64,000 bases of DNA. Source: Nocardia sputorum. GTDB taxonomy: Bacteria; Actinomycetota; Actinomycetes; Mycobacteriales; Mycobacteriaceae. The position numbers and the translations under genes are program-made. The number at the start of each line of letters is the position of its first letter. The first letter of the stretch is position 1. The stretch lies in NCBI RefSeq assembly GCF_027924405.1, contig NZ_AP026978.1:4898001-4962000 (forward strand), in the 5' to 3' direction. The notes under the pieces are model-generated. The model searched no databases, had not been told where the DNA came from, and saw only the letters and a program-made list of their open reading frames with translations. Shown here piece after piece: positions 1-9,395 of the stretch.

Positions 1-750
1 GGCGTGCCGTTCGGCTTGCAGGTGAACGTCACCCGCGGGCCGCTGCGCGATCCCGCGGTGCGCCAGGCGCTGCTGCCCGCGATCGATCGCAAGCAGCTGG
101 TGGACACCGTCCTCGGCCCGCAGTTCAAGCCCGCCACCAGCACGCTGGCCAGCACCACCCCCGGCTACACCGACCTCTCGGCGCGCCTGGCCTACGACCC
201 GGCGAAGGCGCGCACCATCCTCGACCAGGCCGGGTGGGTCCCAGGCGCGGATGGCATCCGGGCGAAGAACGGCGAGCGGTTGTCGTTCTCGGTGCTGTTC
301 AGCCAGGTGTTCGCGGGCAACCAGGCGATCCTCGAACTGGTGCAGCAGCAGCTGCGGCAGGTCGGCGTCGAGCTGAAGCTGGACCTGGTGTCGGTGGCCG
401 AGACCACGGCGCGGCAGAACAGCAAGGACTTCGACACCTCCTACGGCAACACCACCCGCGCCGACGGTGACATCCTGCGCACCTCCTTCGGTCTCGACGG
501 ACGCAATCTCAACGCGCGCGGCCCCGTCCCCGCGCTGGACGACGCGCTGAACGGCCAGGTCAGCACCATCGACACCGTGACACGCAACGGGCTCATCCGT
601 ACCGCGCAGGAACAGGTGCTCGACGCCGGACTGCAGATCCCGACCGTCGAGCTGTCCCAGGCGATCGGGGCGGGCGCGAACACGCGGGATCTGAAGTTCG
701 AAGCCTCGGCGCGATTGCAGTTCTTCGACACCTGGCTGAGCGGACGCTAG
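1..750 (+). CDS. ABC transporter substrate-binding protein, family 5 (3' part only)
   Basis: This is the C-terminal 249 residues of an extracellular solute-binding protein of the DppA/OppA type; the reading frame is open through the left edge, so the start and signal peptide lie outside the window. The segment around residues 64-80 (YDPAKARTILDQAGW) followed by a G-x-DG-x-R turn is typical of family 5 binding proteins. It would capture a peptide-like or other small ligand outside the membrane and pass it to the permeases that follow 2 bases downstream. The true substrate cannot be told from the sequence. The GTG at position 4 is an internal codon, not a start. Confidence 0.88.
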   Translation, partial: GVPFGLQVNVTRGPLRDPAVRQALLPAIDRKQLVDTVLGPQFKPATSTLASTTPGYTDLSARLAYDPAKARTILDQAGWVPGADGIRAKNGERLSFSVLFSQVFAGNQAILELVQQQLRQVGVELKLDLVSVAETTARQNSKDFDTSYGNTTRADGDILRTSFGLDGRNLNARGPVPALDDALNGQVSTIDTVTRNGLIRTAQEQVLDAGLQIPTVELSQAIGAGANTRDLKFEASARLQFFDTWLSGR

Positions 751-752
751 TC

Positions 753-1802
753 ATGGCGCGCTATCTGGCCCTGCGGGCCCTGCAGGCGGTCTGGGTGCTG
801 TGGGCGGCGTTCACGCTGTCGTTCGTGGTGCTGTACCTGCTGCCCGCCGACCCGGTCTCGATCGCGGCCGACGGCGGCGGCGCCGGCACACCGGTGGACA
901 AGGCCGCCATCGCCGAGTTGCAGGCTCGCTACGGGCTGGATCGGCCGCTGTGGGACCAGTATTGGACCGCGCTCGGGCACGCCGTGCGCGGCGATCTCGG
1001 GCATTCCATCGCCACCGGGCAGCCGGTCACCGGCGCGATCGGCGACGCGCTGCCCGCCACACTCGCGTTGACCGGCGCGGCGCTGCTCTTCGCGGTCGCC
1101 GGAGGCGTGGCGCTGGCGTTCGCGGCCACCCAGACCCGGCGGCCGTGGCTGCGCAACGCCGTGGCCGCGCTGCCGTCGCTGGGCGTCTCGGTGCCGACCT
1201 TCTGGACCGGACTGCTACTGCTGCAAGTGTTCTCGTTCCAGTTGCGGCTGGCGCCCGCGTTCGGCGGGCACGGGTTCGCGGGCACGGTGCTGCCCGCCCT
1301 CACCCTGGCCCTGCCGATCGGCGCGGTCATCGCGCAGGTGCTCACCGCCGGGCTCGAAGCCACCTGGCGGCAGCCGTTCGTGGACGTGGCGCTGGCCAAG
1401 GGCGGATCGCGCTGGTGGGTGCAACGCAGGCACGTGCTACGGCCGGCCAGCGTGCCCGCGTTCACCATCGCGGGAGTCCTGGTCGGCAACATGCTCGCCG
1501 GATCGGTGGTGGTGGAAACCGTCTTCGCGCGCCAAGGCGTCGGCCGGCTGACCCAGACCGCGGTGCTCGCGCAGGACATCCCGGTGGTGCAGGGCATCGT
1601 GCTGCTCACCTCGGTGGTGTTCGTCAGCGTGAATCTGGCGGTCGACCTGCTGTATCCGCTGCTCGACCCGAGCATCGCCGCCCGCTCCGCGGCCGTGAGC
1701 GGCGAGTCGGAGCAGGCCGTCGCCGACGCCGCCGAGGAGGCGATCACCGCCGGATCCTTGCCCGGCGCGCCGTTCGCCGAGGAGGTGCGGACCCGTGGTT
1801 GA
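753..1802 (+). CDS. ABC transporter permease, DppB/OppB type
   Basis: The 349-residue inner-membrane protein has an N-terminal membrane segment (about residues 10-32), a periplasmic loop, and then five further hydrophobic stretches. The cytoplasmic EAA-type loop lies near residues 205-240 (ending in a VLRPASVPAF turn), which docks on the ATPase. It would form half of the membrane channel of the importer. The ATG at 753 follows the binding-protein stop by 2 bases. The 3' end overlaps the next gene by 8 bases, which points to translational coupling in one operon. The C-terminal tail of about 40 residues after the last membrane segment is somewhat longer than usual and rich in Ala and Glu. Confidence 0.9.
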   Translation: MARYLALRALQAVWVLWAAFTLSFVVLYLLPADPVSIAADGGGAGTPVDKAAIAELQARYGLDRPLWDQYWTALGHAVRGDLGHSIATGQPVTGAIGDALPATLALTGAALLFAVAGGVALAFAATQTRRPWLRNAVAALPSLGVSVPTFWTGLLLLQVFSFQLRLAPAFGGHGFAGTVLPALTLALPIGAVIAQVLTAGLEATWRQPFVDVALAKGGSRWWVQRRHVLRPASVPAFTIAGVLVGNMLAGSVVVETVFARQGVGRLTQTAVLAQDIPVVQGIVLLTSVVFVSVNLAVDLLYPLLDPSIAARSAAVSGESEQAVADAAEEAITAGSLPGAPFAEEVRTRG

Positions 1803-2667
1803 CGTGACCGAGGAACAGCGCCGAGCCGTGCTGCCCGGCCTGCGGCGGCCCACCGTGAGCTGGAAGCGGGTGCGCGGCAACGCGGGCGTGCTGGTCGCGG
1901 CCGCCGTCGCACTGCTGGCCCTGGGGTGGGCGCTCGCCCCGTCGGTCTTCGCCGGCGGCGACCCGCTGACCGGCGTGCCCGCGCAGAAGTTGCAGGGTCC
2001 CAGCGCCGCACACTGGTTCGGCACCGACAATCTCGGACGCGATCTGTACACCCGGATGGTGCACGGAGCCGGTCTCTCGCTGACCGCCACCCTGGCCGCC
2101 GTCGGCATCGCGCTCGTCGCCGGGTCGCTGCTCGGGCTGCTGGCCGGCGCGGTGGGCGGCGTGGTGGACGCCGTCGTCATGCGGCTGGTCGACGTGCTGC
2201 TGTCGGTACCCGCGCTGTTGCTGTCGCTCGCGCTGGTCACCGCGCTCGGCTTCGGTACCGGCAACGTGGCGGTCGCGGTGGGCGTTTCGCTGGTGGCCAA
2301 TTTCGCGCGCGTGATGCGCTCGGAAGTGCTGCGAGTCCGTCAGGCGGTGTACGTGGAGGCGGCCCACGCCGCGGGCGTGCGCTGGTACACGGTGCTCGCC
2401 AGGCATGTGCTGCCCAATTCCGTCCAGCCCGTCCTCGCCCTGGCCGCGGTCGAGTTCGGCATGGCGGTGCTGGCCGTGTCGGCGCTGAGCTTCCTCGGTT
2501 ACGGCGCGAAACCGCCCACGCCCGAGTGGGGCACGCTGATCTCCGAGGGCCGCAACTACCTCGCGACCGCGTGGTGGATGACCACCCTGCCGGGCTTCGT
2601 CATCATCGCCGTCGTGCTCGCCGCCCAGCGCCTCGGCCGCGCCATCGGGAACGGAACGCCCGCATGA
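1795..2667 (+). CDS. ABC transporter permease, DppC/OppC type
   Basis: The 290-residue permease pairs with the preceding one. Residues 73-83 carry the HWFGTDNLGRD motif that marks the DppC N-terminal extracytoplasmic region. The EAA loop is at about 188-210 (VEAAHAAGVRWY then HVLPNS). Five to six membrane segments are visible. The start used is GTG 1795, inside the end of the upstream permease gene; a second GTG (1804) is possible. The stop TGA overlaps the ATG of the ATPase gene (ATGA), so the three genes are almost certainly co-translated. Confidence 0.9.
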   Translation: MVDVTEEQRRAVLPGLRRPTVSWKRVRGNAGVLVAAAVALLALGWALAPSVFAGGDPLTGVPAQKLQGPSAAHWFGTDNLGRDLYTRMVHGAGLSLTATLAAVGIALVAGSLLGLLAGAVGGVVDAVVMRLVDVLLSVPALLLSLALVTALGFGTGNVAVAVGVSLVANFARVMRSEVLRVRQAVYVEAAHAAGVRWYTVLARHVLPNSVQPVLALAAVEFGMAVLAVSALSFLGYGAKPPTPEWGTLISEGRNYLATAWWMTTLPGFVIIAVVLAAQRLGRAIGNGTPA

Positions 2668-4286
2668 GCGCCCCGGCGGCACCGCTGCTGCGCGTCGAGG
2701 ATCTGCGGGTGCGATACCGGTCCGACGCCGGCGCGGTCACCGCGCTCGACGGTGTGTCGCTCACCGTGGCCCGCGGCGAGGTGGTGGCGCTGGTCGGCGA
2801 GTCCGGCTCCGGCAAGTCCACGCTCGCCCACGCCGTGATCGGCCTGCTCGGCGCGCATGCCGAGATCACCGGCGGAACCGTGACCTTCGACGGCGCCGTG
2901 GTCGACACCGGCTCCGAACGCGCGCTGCGGCGGCTGCGCGGCGCCCGCATCGGATTCGTCCCGCAGGACCCCGGTCTGTCGCTGAACCCCGTCCGGCGCG
3001 TCGGCGACCAGGTGGCCGAAGCGCTGCTGGTGCACGGGCTGGCCGACCGCAAGACGGCGCGGGCGCGGGCGATCGAACTGCTGGCCGACGCGGGGCTGGA
3101 CCGGCCGGAACTGCGCGCCGCCCAGTATCCGCACGAACTGTCCGGCGGGCAGCGCCAGCGGGTGCTCATCGCCGCGGCCCTGGCCTGCGCACCGGACCTG
3201 ATCATCGCCGACGAGCCGACCAGCGCCCTGGACGCGACCGTCGCGCGCCGGGTGCTGGACCGGCTCGCCGAGCAGATCGCGGCACGCGGCACGGCGGTGC
3301 TGTTGATCACCCACGATCTGGCCGTCGCCGCCGAACGCGCGGACCGGCTCGTCGTACTCAACGGCGGCGAGCTGGTGGAGACCGGCCCGACCGCCGAACT
3401 GCTGGCCGCGCCGCGGCACCCGTACACCAAGCGGCTGCTCGCCGCCTCGCCGAGCCTCGCCCCGGCGGGCGGTTACCGTGCGCCCAAGCCCCGGGACGGC
3501 GAACCGCTACTGGTTCTGCGCGAGGTGCACAAGACATTCCGGGCGCATGGAGGCGACAGCGTGACCGCGGTGGCCGGAGTCGGCTTCGAACTCGGCCGTG
3601 GCGAAACCCTCTCGCTGGTCGGCGAATCCGGATCCGGGAAGTCCACCACCGCGCGGATCGCGTTGCGGCTCACCGAACCCGACCGCGGCGAGGTCGTCTT
3701 CGACGGGCAGCCGCTGTCGCAGGCCCGGGGGTCGCGACTACGCGCGCTGCGCAAACGCTTCCAGGTGGTGTACCAGAACCCTTACGCCTCTTTGGATCCG
3801 CGCTGGCGGGTGGGCGCGATCGTCGAAGAACCGCTGCGCGCGTTCGGCGTCGGAAATCGCGCCCAACGGCGCGACCGGGTGGCGGAGCTGCTCGCGCAGG
3901 TCGCGCTTCCGGCGGGGTTCGCTCAGCGCAGGCCGGCGGAGTTGTCCGGCGGACAACGTCAGCGCGTCGCCATCGCCCGCGCGCTGGCGCTGCACCCCGA
4001 GCTGCTGGTGCTCGACGAACCGGTCTCCGCGCTGGACGCCTCGGTGCAAGCGCAGATCCTCGAACTCCTGGATCGCCTGCAGGACGAGCTGTCGCTGAGC
4101 TATCTGTTCATCTCGCACGACCTGGCGGTGGTGCGCCGCATCAGCGACCACGTCGCGGTGCTGCGGCACGGCCGCATCGTCGAATACGGCCGCACCGCCG
4201 CGATCTTCGGCGACCCGCGGCACGAGTACACCCGCGAGCTGTTGTCGGCCATCCCGGCCCCCGCCGTCGCGAAAGGCGTGTCCTGA
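2664..4286 (+). CDS. Fused dual ATP-binding ABC protein (DppD-DppF type)
   Basis: The 540-residue protein joins two ABC ATPase domains that are often separate subunits. Domain 1 has Walker A GESGSGKS at residues 45-52, the LSGGQRQR signature near 159 and Walker B with DEPTSALD at about 183-190. An oligopeptide-type C-terminal segment (RHPYTKRLLAASP, 251-263) follows. Domain 2 repeats this with a second GESGSGKS at 320-327 and a second LSGGQRQR and DEPVSALD. Both sites look catalytically intact. It would power the importer encoded by the three preceding genes. The start ATG 2664 is set by the ATGA overlap with the permease stop. The following gene starts in a TGATG overlap at 4286. Confidence 0.93.
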   Translation: MSAPAAPLLRVEDLRVRYRSDAGAVTALDGVSLTVARGEVVALVGESGSGKSTLAHAVIGLLGAHAEITGGTVTFDGAVVDTGSERALRRLRGARIGFVPQDPGLSLNPVRRVGDQVAEALLVHGLADRKTARARAIELLADAGLDRPELRAAQYPHELSGGQRQRVLIAAALACAPDLIIADEPTSALDATVARRVLDRLAEQIAARGTAVLLITHDLAVAAERADRLVVLNGGELVETGPTAELLAAPRHPYTKRLLAASPSLAPAGGYRAPKPRDGEPLLVLREVHKTFRAHGGDSVTAVAGVGFELGRGETLSLVGESGSGKSTTARIALRLTEPDRGEVVFDGQPLSQARGSRLRALRKRFQVVYQNPYASLDPRWRVGAIVEEPLRAFGVGNRAQRRDRVAELLAQVALPAGFAQRRPAELSGGQRQRVAIARALALHPELLVLDEPVSALDASVQAQILELLDRLQDELSLSYLFISHDLAVVRRISDHVAVLRHGRIVEYGRTAAIFGDPRHEYTRELLSAIPAPAVAKGVS

Positions 4287-4795
4287 TGCCGAATCCGACC
4301 TACCGGCACAGCCGGGTGCTGAACCGGCGGCAGCGCCGGTCCCCGTGCCGTAGCCACCCCGAACCCGTCCCGTCCTCCGCGATCACCCCTCTCCGCTCAC
4401 CGGAGCCCACCACCGGCCACAAGCCGACCACGTGGTGGCACCGACCGAAAAGGATCGTCCTGATGGTGTACTCCGCCTTCAACCGGAAACCGGCCGCTGA
4501 CGCCGAACCGTCCTCGGCGCCGGAGGTTCCCGCCGCCCCCGTCGCCTTCGGACCGGACCCGGCCCGATGGTGGCGCACCCGACTGCGCGCCCCGCGCGCC
4601 GCCGATACCTCCGGTAACACACGGGTGCACGCCGTCGCCCCAGGCCGCGGCGAGCGCGACCGCCGCGTCATCCGATCCTCGCCCGGCGCGCACGCCGAGC
4701 TGTGGCGACAGGCGCTGCTCTTGGCGCCCGACGTCGCCACAGCGGGAACGCACCCAGCGCTGCGGGCGCACATCGATGCTGAGGGAACCGCCTGA
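4286..4795 (+). CDS. Hypothetical protein in the ABC transporter operon
   Basis: A 169-codon frame starts in a TGATG overlap with the ATPase stop and ends in another TGATG overlap at 4793-4797. I do not recognise a family. The first 59 residues are rich in Arg, Pro and Ser and may not be translated. An internal ATG at 4463 would give a 110-residue protein starting MVYSAFNRK, also rich in Pro, Ala and Arg, with a more ordered C-terminal third. No signal peptide or membrane segment is visible. The overlaps on both sides support a real gene; the composition leaves doubt. Confidence 0.45.
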   Translation: MPNPTYRHSRVLNRRQRRSPCRSHPEPVPSSAITPLRSPEPTTGHKPTTWWHRPKRIVLMVYSAFNRKPAADAEPSSAPEVPAAPVAFGPDPARWWRTRLRAPRAADTSGNTRVHAVAPGRGERDRRVIRSSPGAHAELWRQALLLAPDVATAGTHPALRAHIDAEGTA

Positions 4796-4883
4796 TGCCG
4801 CCCTCCGCCCGCTCGCACGACCACCCCGGCCTGCGCCGTCCCCACCGTCGCACCACCGCCCACGAAGGAGCCCGAGCGTCATG
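4795..4883 (+). CDS. Possible 29-codon coupling micro-ORF upstream of the DUF1684 gene
   Basis: An ATG overlapping the previous stop opens a 29-codon frame. Its TGA stop overlaps the ATG of the DUF1684 gene (TCATGA). The peptide is rich in Arg and His and resembles no family I know. The only argument for it is the chain of start-stop overlaps from 4286 to 4883; it may act as a coupling or leader peptide, or be chance. Confidence 0.22.
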
Positions 4884-5687
4884 ACCACGAGCATCACCAG
4901 CGTTTTCGAGACCGAGTGGGCGCACTGGCACCACGCGCGAGAAGACCAGATGCGCGATCCCCTCGGCTTTCTCAGCCTGACCGGGCTGCACTGGCTCACC
5001 GACCGCCCCGAGCGGCTGCCGGACGTGCCCGGCACCTGGTGGGTCACCGACGAGAAGGTGTTCATCACCGCCCAGCCCGCCGACCGGCTGGAATTCGACG
5101 GGATCGGCATCGCGGGCGTGCAGATCGTCACGCCGGCCGAAGGCGCGCCCGGGCTGCACGTCCGGCAGGAGCGGCGGGTGCTCGAGGTGATCCGCCGCAC
5201 CGGCCGCTACGCCGTCCGCGTGCACGACCCGGCCGCCCCCGCCCTGCTGACCTTCGACGGCATCCCGGCTTACCGGCCGGACCCGCGCTGGGTGGTCCCC
5301 GGGCGGTTCACGCCGTTCGAGCAACAGCAGACCGTGGTCACCGGGGCCGTGCTGGCGGGCCTCGAACACCACCACACTGCCGCGGGCACCATCGAATTCC
5401 GTATCGGGGAGGTGACCGAGCGCGTCGTCGCCTTCGGCGAGCGGGACGACCTGCGGGTGCTGTTCACCGACGCGACCAGCGGCGTGACGACCTACCCGGC
5501 GGCGCGTTCACTCGCCGTCGGCGCACCGGACGCGGACGGCACGGTGCTGCTCGACTTCAACCGCGCCGCGAATCTGCCCTGCGCCTTCACCGATTTCGCG
5601 ACCTGCCCGGTGGCGCCCGCGCAGAACCGGCTGCGCGTCGCGATCGAAGCGGGCGAGCAGGATCCGCGGCAGGGGCGGGTGGCATGA
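4881..5687 (+). CDS. DUF1684 family protein
   Basis: The 268-residue protein has the conserved C-terminal block of the DUF1684 family: a DFNRA segment, then PCAFT, then CP and QNRL with an AIEAGE ending (about residues 222-256). The family is widespread in actinobacteria and has no firmly assigned activity. No signal peptide is seen. ATG 4881 is supported by a GAAGGAG ribosome-binding site at about 4864-4870. The stop overlaps the start of the flavin oxidoreductase gene (ATGA), so the two are probably made together and may act on the compound brought in by the ABC importer; that link is inference. Confidence 0.85.
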   Translation: MTTSITSVFETEWAHWHHAREDQMRDPLGFLSLTGLHWLTDRPERLPDVPGTWWVTDEKVFITAQPADRLEFDGIGIAGVQIVTPAEGAPGLHVRQERRVLEVIRRTGRYAVRVHDPAAPALLTFDGIPAYRPDPRWVVPGRFTPFEQQQTVVTGAVLAGLEHHHTAAGTIEFRIGEVTERVVAFGERDDLRVLFTDATSGVTTYPAARSLAVGAPDADGTVLLDFNRAANLPCAFTDFATCPVAPAQNRLRVAIEAGEQDPRQGRVA

Positions 5688-6844
5688 GCGGCCGGTCGGT
5701 TCCCCTCTCGATTCTGGATCTGTCGCCGATCAGCGCCGGCTCGACGGCGCAGCAGGCCCTGCGCAACACCGTCGACCTGGCCCAGCACGCCGAACAGTGG
5801 GGCTACCACCGCTACTGGCTGGCCGAACACCACTTCGTGTCGGTGGCCAGCTCCTCCTCGATCACCCTGATCGGCTTGGTCGCCGCGGCCACCAAGCGCA
5901 TCCGGGTGGGTTCGGCGGCCGTGCAGGTGGGCCATCACACCTCCGCCTCGATCGTGGAAGCGTTCGGCACCATCGATGCGCTGTACCCGGGCCGGCTCGA
6001 TCTCGGTCTCGGCCGGTCGGGCCATCGGCGCGGCCAGTTCGGGGCGGAAGCCGCGCGGCCGGAGAGCGGCAAGCCGGTGGCCGACGTGGTGACCGGGCGC
6101 ACCGAGATCCGGGACGGCGTGGTGGTTCCGCCGCCGTTCGACCCCGGCCGCATCACGGACAAGTCGCGGTTCATCGCCTCGGTGAGCGCGTTGCAGCAGC
6201 GCGGCGCGCAGCCACTGGACTTCGCCGAACAGGTCGACGAGGTGCGCGACCTGCTCGCGGGCACCTTCGTCAGCCCGGAAGGCGTTGCGCTGCATGCGGT
6301 CCCGGGTGAGGACGCGCAGGTGCGGTTGTGGCTGTTCGGCAGCACCGCGGGCGAGAGCGCGGAGCTGGCCGGACGGCTGGGGCTGCCGTTCGCCGCGGCC
6401 TACCACGTCTCGCCCGGCACCGCGCTGGACGCGATCGAGGCGTATCGCGCGGCGTTCCGCCCCTCTGCCGAGCTGGCCGAACCGTACGTGGTGATCTCCG
6501 CCGACGTGGTCGTCGGCGCGGACGACGCGACCGCGCGGCGGCTGGCCGCGGGCTACGGTCACTGGGTCTACAGCATCCGCAGCGGCGCGGGCGCGGTCGA
6601 GTACCCCGATCCGGCCGCCATCGCTCCACTCACCGCGGAACAGCGGCGACTCGTCGACGATCGCCTGGCCACCCAGTTCGTGGGATCGCCCGGCACCGTC
6701 GTGGACCGCCTGGCCGCACTGCAACGCGTCAGCGGGGCGGACGAACTGCTGGTCACCACGATCACCCATCGGCACGCCGACCGCCTGGAATCGCACCGAC
6801 TGCTCGCCGAGGCGTGGGGGTTGCGCGCCGCCCGCGCGGCCTGA
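5684..6844 (+). CDS. LLM-class flavin-dependent oxidoreductase
   Basis: The 386-residue protein is a luciferase-like monooxygenase of the MsnO8-like group. The N-terminus (residues 1-20) has the SILDLSPI strand. AEQWGYHRYWLAEHH near 35-49 and the LYPGRLDLGLGRS block near 98-111 are characteristic of this TIM-barrel family, which uses reduced FMN or F420. The reaction is likely oxidation of a small organic substrate. The gene is the last of an operon with the ABC importer and DUF1684 gene, which suggests a catabolic or salvage role. The ATG at 5684 overlaps the previous stop. A strong hairpin follows at 6854. Confidence 0.9.
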   Translation: MSGRSVPLSILDLSPISAGSTAQQALRNTVDLAQHAEQWGYHRYWLAEHHFVSVASSSSITLIGLVAAATKRIRVGSAAVQVGHHTSASIVEAFGTIDALYPGRLDLGLGRSGHRRGQFGAEAARPESGKPVADVVTGRTEIRDGVVVPPPFDPGRITDKSRFIASVSALQQRGAQPLDFAEQVDEVRDLLAGTFVSPEGVALHAVPGEDAQVRLWLFGSTAGESAELAGRLGLPFAAAYHVSPGTALDAIEAYRAAFRPSAELAEPYVVISADVVVGADDATARRLAAGYGHWVYSIRSGAGAVEYPDPAAIAPLTAEQRRLVDDRLATQFVGSPGTVVDRLAALQRVSGADELLVTTITHRHADRLESHRLLAEAWGLRAARAA

Positions 6845-6853
6845 CCCGAGTCC

Positions 6854-6877
6854 GGCCGGTGCACCCTCGCACCGGCC
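6854..6877 (+). terminator. Hairpin terminator after the LLM oxidoreductase operon
   Basis: GGCCGGTGC (6854-6862) and GCACCGGCC (6869-6877) form a perfect 9-bp stem with a 6-nt loop, 10 bases after the stop. There is no T-tract, as is common in high-GC actinobacteria. The site lies between convergent genes. Confidence 0.6.
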
Positions 6878-7030
6878 GACGGGCACCGACGTGCTCGTCG
6901 GCAAGCCCTGCCACCGATCGGCGGCGTGCTCGTCGTGGTCTCGCCGGAGGTACCACTCCCGACGAAGGAACGAAACTGCCACCGGTCACGTCGTCGGAGC
7001 AGCACCCCGCGCCGCGCGTGACCGGAGAGT

Positions 7031-8032
7031 TCAGACGCCGACCGGTGTGGCCGTGACGCCGTAACCGAGGTTGGTCAGCACCTCGCTGGTCGCCTTGGCG
7101 AAGTTCAGCGTGATGAAGTGCAGGCACGGCGCGCCCTCGTCGATCAGCCGCTGGGCGATCTCGGTGGCGATCTCGATACCCGCCGCGCGCACCGACGCGG
7201 TGTTCTCCTCGCCGCCGTCGCCCGCCGCCTTGCGCAGCCGCTCCAGGACGGCGGCGGGCAGCGGCCTGCCGCACAGCTCCTCGGCGCGCTGCACCGTGCG
7301 CAGCGACGTGATGGGCATCAGCTCCGGGATGATCGGCTTGGCGCCTTCGATCGGGTCCAGCGCCACGAGCCGATCCCGCAGGCGCAGGTAGTGCTCCACG
7401 TCGAAGAACATCTGGGTGATCGAATACTCCGCTCCCGCACGCAGTTTCGCGGCGAGGAACGCGGTGTCGGTGGCCAGGTCCGGCGAGCGGTGATGCCCCT
7501 GGGGGAACGACGCCACGCCGACGTGGAAATCGCCGAGATCGCGCACGATGCGCACCAGTTCCTCGGCGTAGGACACGCCCTCGGGATGCTTCGTCCACTC
7601 GCCCAGGGGATCACCGGGCGGGTCGCCGCGCAGCACCAGGATGTTGCGGATCCCGGAGTCGGCGTACGCGCCGACCAGCGAGCGCAGTTCGGCGACGCTG
7701 TGCCCCACCGCGGTCAGGTGGGCGACCGGCAGCAGCGTGGTCTCCTGCGCCAGTTCCCCCGTGACCCGGACGGTGCGGTCGCGCGTGGAACCGCCCGCGC
7801 CGTAGGTCATCGACACGAACGCGGGATGCATGCACTCGAATTGCCGCACGGCGCGCCACAGCCGCGCCTCGGCGGCTGCGTCGCGGGGCGGATTGAACTC
7901 CACGGAGAAGGGCACCGCGTGCCCCGTGTGAGCCCGCAGACTCTGTACGACCGAAGGTGTGCCAGAGACGTTCGGGTGCGTCCGGGACGGCCGGCCAGGG
8001 GTCGAGCTTCCCCGCACGTTGTCGAAAGTCAC
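7031..8032 (-). CDS. metF: Methylenetetrahydrofolate reductase (Rv2172c-like)
   Basis: The 333-residue protein fits the MTHFR TIM-barrel family, which reduces 5,10-methylene-THF to 5-methyl-THF for methionine synthesis using bound FAD. SVEFNPPRD near residues 37-45 matches the strand-1 motif, SMTYGAGGS near 67-75 the folate-binding loop, and a VLRGDPPGD block and an ITQMFFD segment follow as expected. The start is taken as GTG 8032 (VTFDNVRG), since homology begins soon after; longer readings would run into the neighbouring gene. Synteny with Rv2172c beside a prenyl synthase supports orthology, although the mycobacterial gene is not always annotated as MTHFR. Confidence 0.88.
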   Translation of the reverse strand: MTFDNVRGSSTPGRPSRTHPNVSGTPSVVQSLRAHTGHAVPFSVEFNPPRDAAAEARLWRAVRQFECMHPAFVSMTYGAGGSTRDRTVRVTGELAQETTLLPVAHLTAVGHSVAELRSLVGAYADSGIRNILVLRGDPPGDPLGEWTKHPEGVSYAEELVRIVRDLGDFHVGVASFPQGHHRSPDLATDTAFLAAKLRAGAEYSITQMFFDVEHYLRLRDRLVALDPIEGAKPIIPELMPITSLRTVQRAEELCGRPLPAAVLERLRKAAGDGGEENTASVRAAGIEIATEIAQRLIDEGAPCLHFITLNFAKATSEVLTNLGYGVTATPVGV

Positions 8033-8215
8033 CGGTTCAGTGTAGAGGTGGCCGGTGGCGGCCCCGTCGGGTCGCTCGGACGCCCCGCGTATTCTTCGCA
8101 TCGGGCGACATGGTCGCCACGCCGAGCGACACGCGCGACAGCCCCCGCTCGGCCCCGAATCACCCGCAGCGCCCGGGCACCGTCGCGACCCCGTGCGTCC
8201 ACCATCCGCACGACC

Positions 8216-9349
8216 TTGGAGGCTCCTCTGTCCGCCGCAACCGGGACTCAGACGCCGCGCCCCGCGGTGCCGCAGCCGGGCACCCCCGCCTTCGTCACCG
8301 CCGTGGAAGACGCCCTGACCAGTTTCTTCGCCACCCGCCGTCCGACGACCGAGCGCCTCGGCCCGGTCTTCGTCGAGGCCACCGACGCGCTCGAGCAGTT
8401 CGTGCTGCGCGGCGGGAAGCGCACCAGGCCCGCGTTCGCGTGGACCGGGTGGCTCGGAGCCGGCGGCGATCCGCACGCGCCCGAGGCCGCAGCGGTGCTC
8501 ACCGCGTGCTCCGCGCTCGAGCTCGTGCAGGCCTGCGCGCTGATCCACGACGACATCATCGATTCCTCGCGCACCCGCCGCCGCTTCCCGACTGTGCACG
8601 TCGACTTCGAGCAGCGGCATCGCGACCGCGGGTGGTCAGGGGACGCGACGCACTTCGGCACCAGCGTGGCCATCCTGATCGGCGATCTGGCGCTGTCCTG
8701 GGCCGACGACATGGTGCACGGGTCCGGCTTGGCGCCCGCGGCCATCGCCCGATTCGCGCCGGTGTGGGCCGACATGCGCACCGAGGTGCTCGGCGGCCAG
8801 CTGCTCGACGTCAGCGGCGAGGCGGGCGGCGACGAATCGGTCGAGGCCGCGCTGCGCATCAACCGCTACAAGACCGCCGCCTACACCGTCGAACGCCCGC
8901 TGCACCTCGGCGCCGCCATCGCCGCCGCCGACCAGGGGCTGATCGAGGCGTACCGCCGGTTCGGCACCGCCATCGGGATCGCCTTCCAGCTGCGTGACGA
9001 CCTGCTGGGCGTGTTCGGTGATCCGGCGGTGACCGGCAAACCTTCCGGCGACGACTTGCGCGAAGGCAAGCGCACCGTGCTGCTGGCCGAGGCGCTGCGC
9101 CGCGCCGACGAGACGGATGCCGCCGCGGCCGCGCTGCTGCGCTCCAGCATCGGCACCGACCTGGACGCGCAGCAGGTACAGCGGCTGCGCGCACTGCTCG
9201 TCGAACTCGGCGCGGTCGACGAGGTGGAACGCCGGATCGCCGAGCTCACCGACAGCGGCTTGGCCGCCATCGAGACCAGCTCGGCGACCGCGGTCGCCAA
9301 GGAACGGCTGCGCGCCATGGCGCTGGCCGCGACCGAACGCGCGGCGTGA
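8216..9349 (+). CDS. Geranylgeranyl diphosphate synthase (idsA2/crtE-like)
   Basis: This trans-isoprenyl diphosphate synthase carries GGKRTRP (residues 66-72), the first Asp-rich motif DDIID at 112-116 and a second motif [10 protein letters not shown] with the downstream [13 protein letters not shown] block. It would extend farnesyl units to a C20 diphosphate in the cytoplasm. The flanking phytoene desaturase and phytoene synthase genes imply that the product feeds carotenoid synthesis. The start is unresolved. TTG 8216 is the first conventional codon, but a perfect GGAGG at 8218-8222 sits 5 bases before a CTG (8228), which may be the true start. GTG 8267 is a third option. Confidence 0.9.
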   Translation: MEAPLSAATGTQTPRPAVPQPGTPAFVTAVEDALTSFFATRRPTTERLGPVFVEATDALEQFVLRGGKRTRPAFAWTGWLGAGGDPHAPEAAAVLTACSALELVQACALIHDDIIDSSRTRRRFPTVHVDFEQRHRDRGWSGDATHFGTSVAILIGDLALSWADDMVHGSGLAPAAIARFAPVWADMRTEVLGGQLLDVSGEAGGDESVEAALRINRYKTAAYTVERPLHLGAAIAAADQGLIEAYRRFGTAIGIAFQLRDDLLGVFGDPAVTGKPSGDDLREGKRTVLLAEALRRADETDAAAAALLRSSIGTDLDAQQVQRLRALLVELGAVDEVERRIAELTDSGLAAIETSSATAVAKERLRAMALAATERAA

Positions 9350-9395
9350 ACGCGGCGTCGCGCGCCGTGCGCCGGACGGCGAGGAGGTGAATCGG

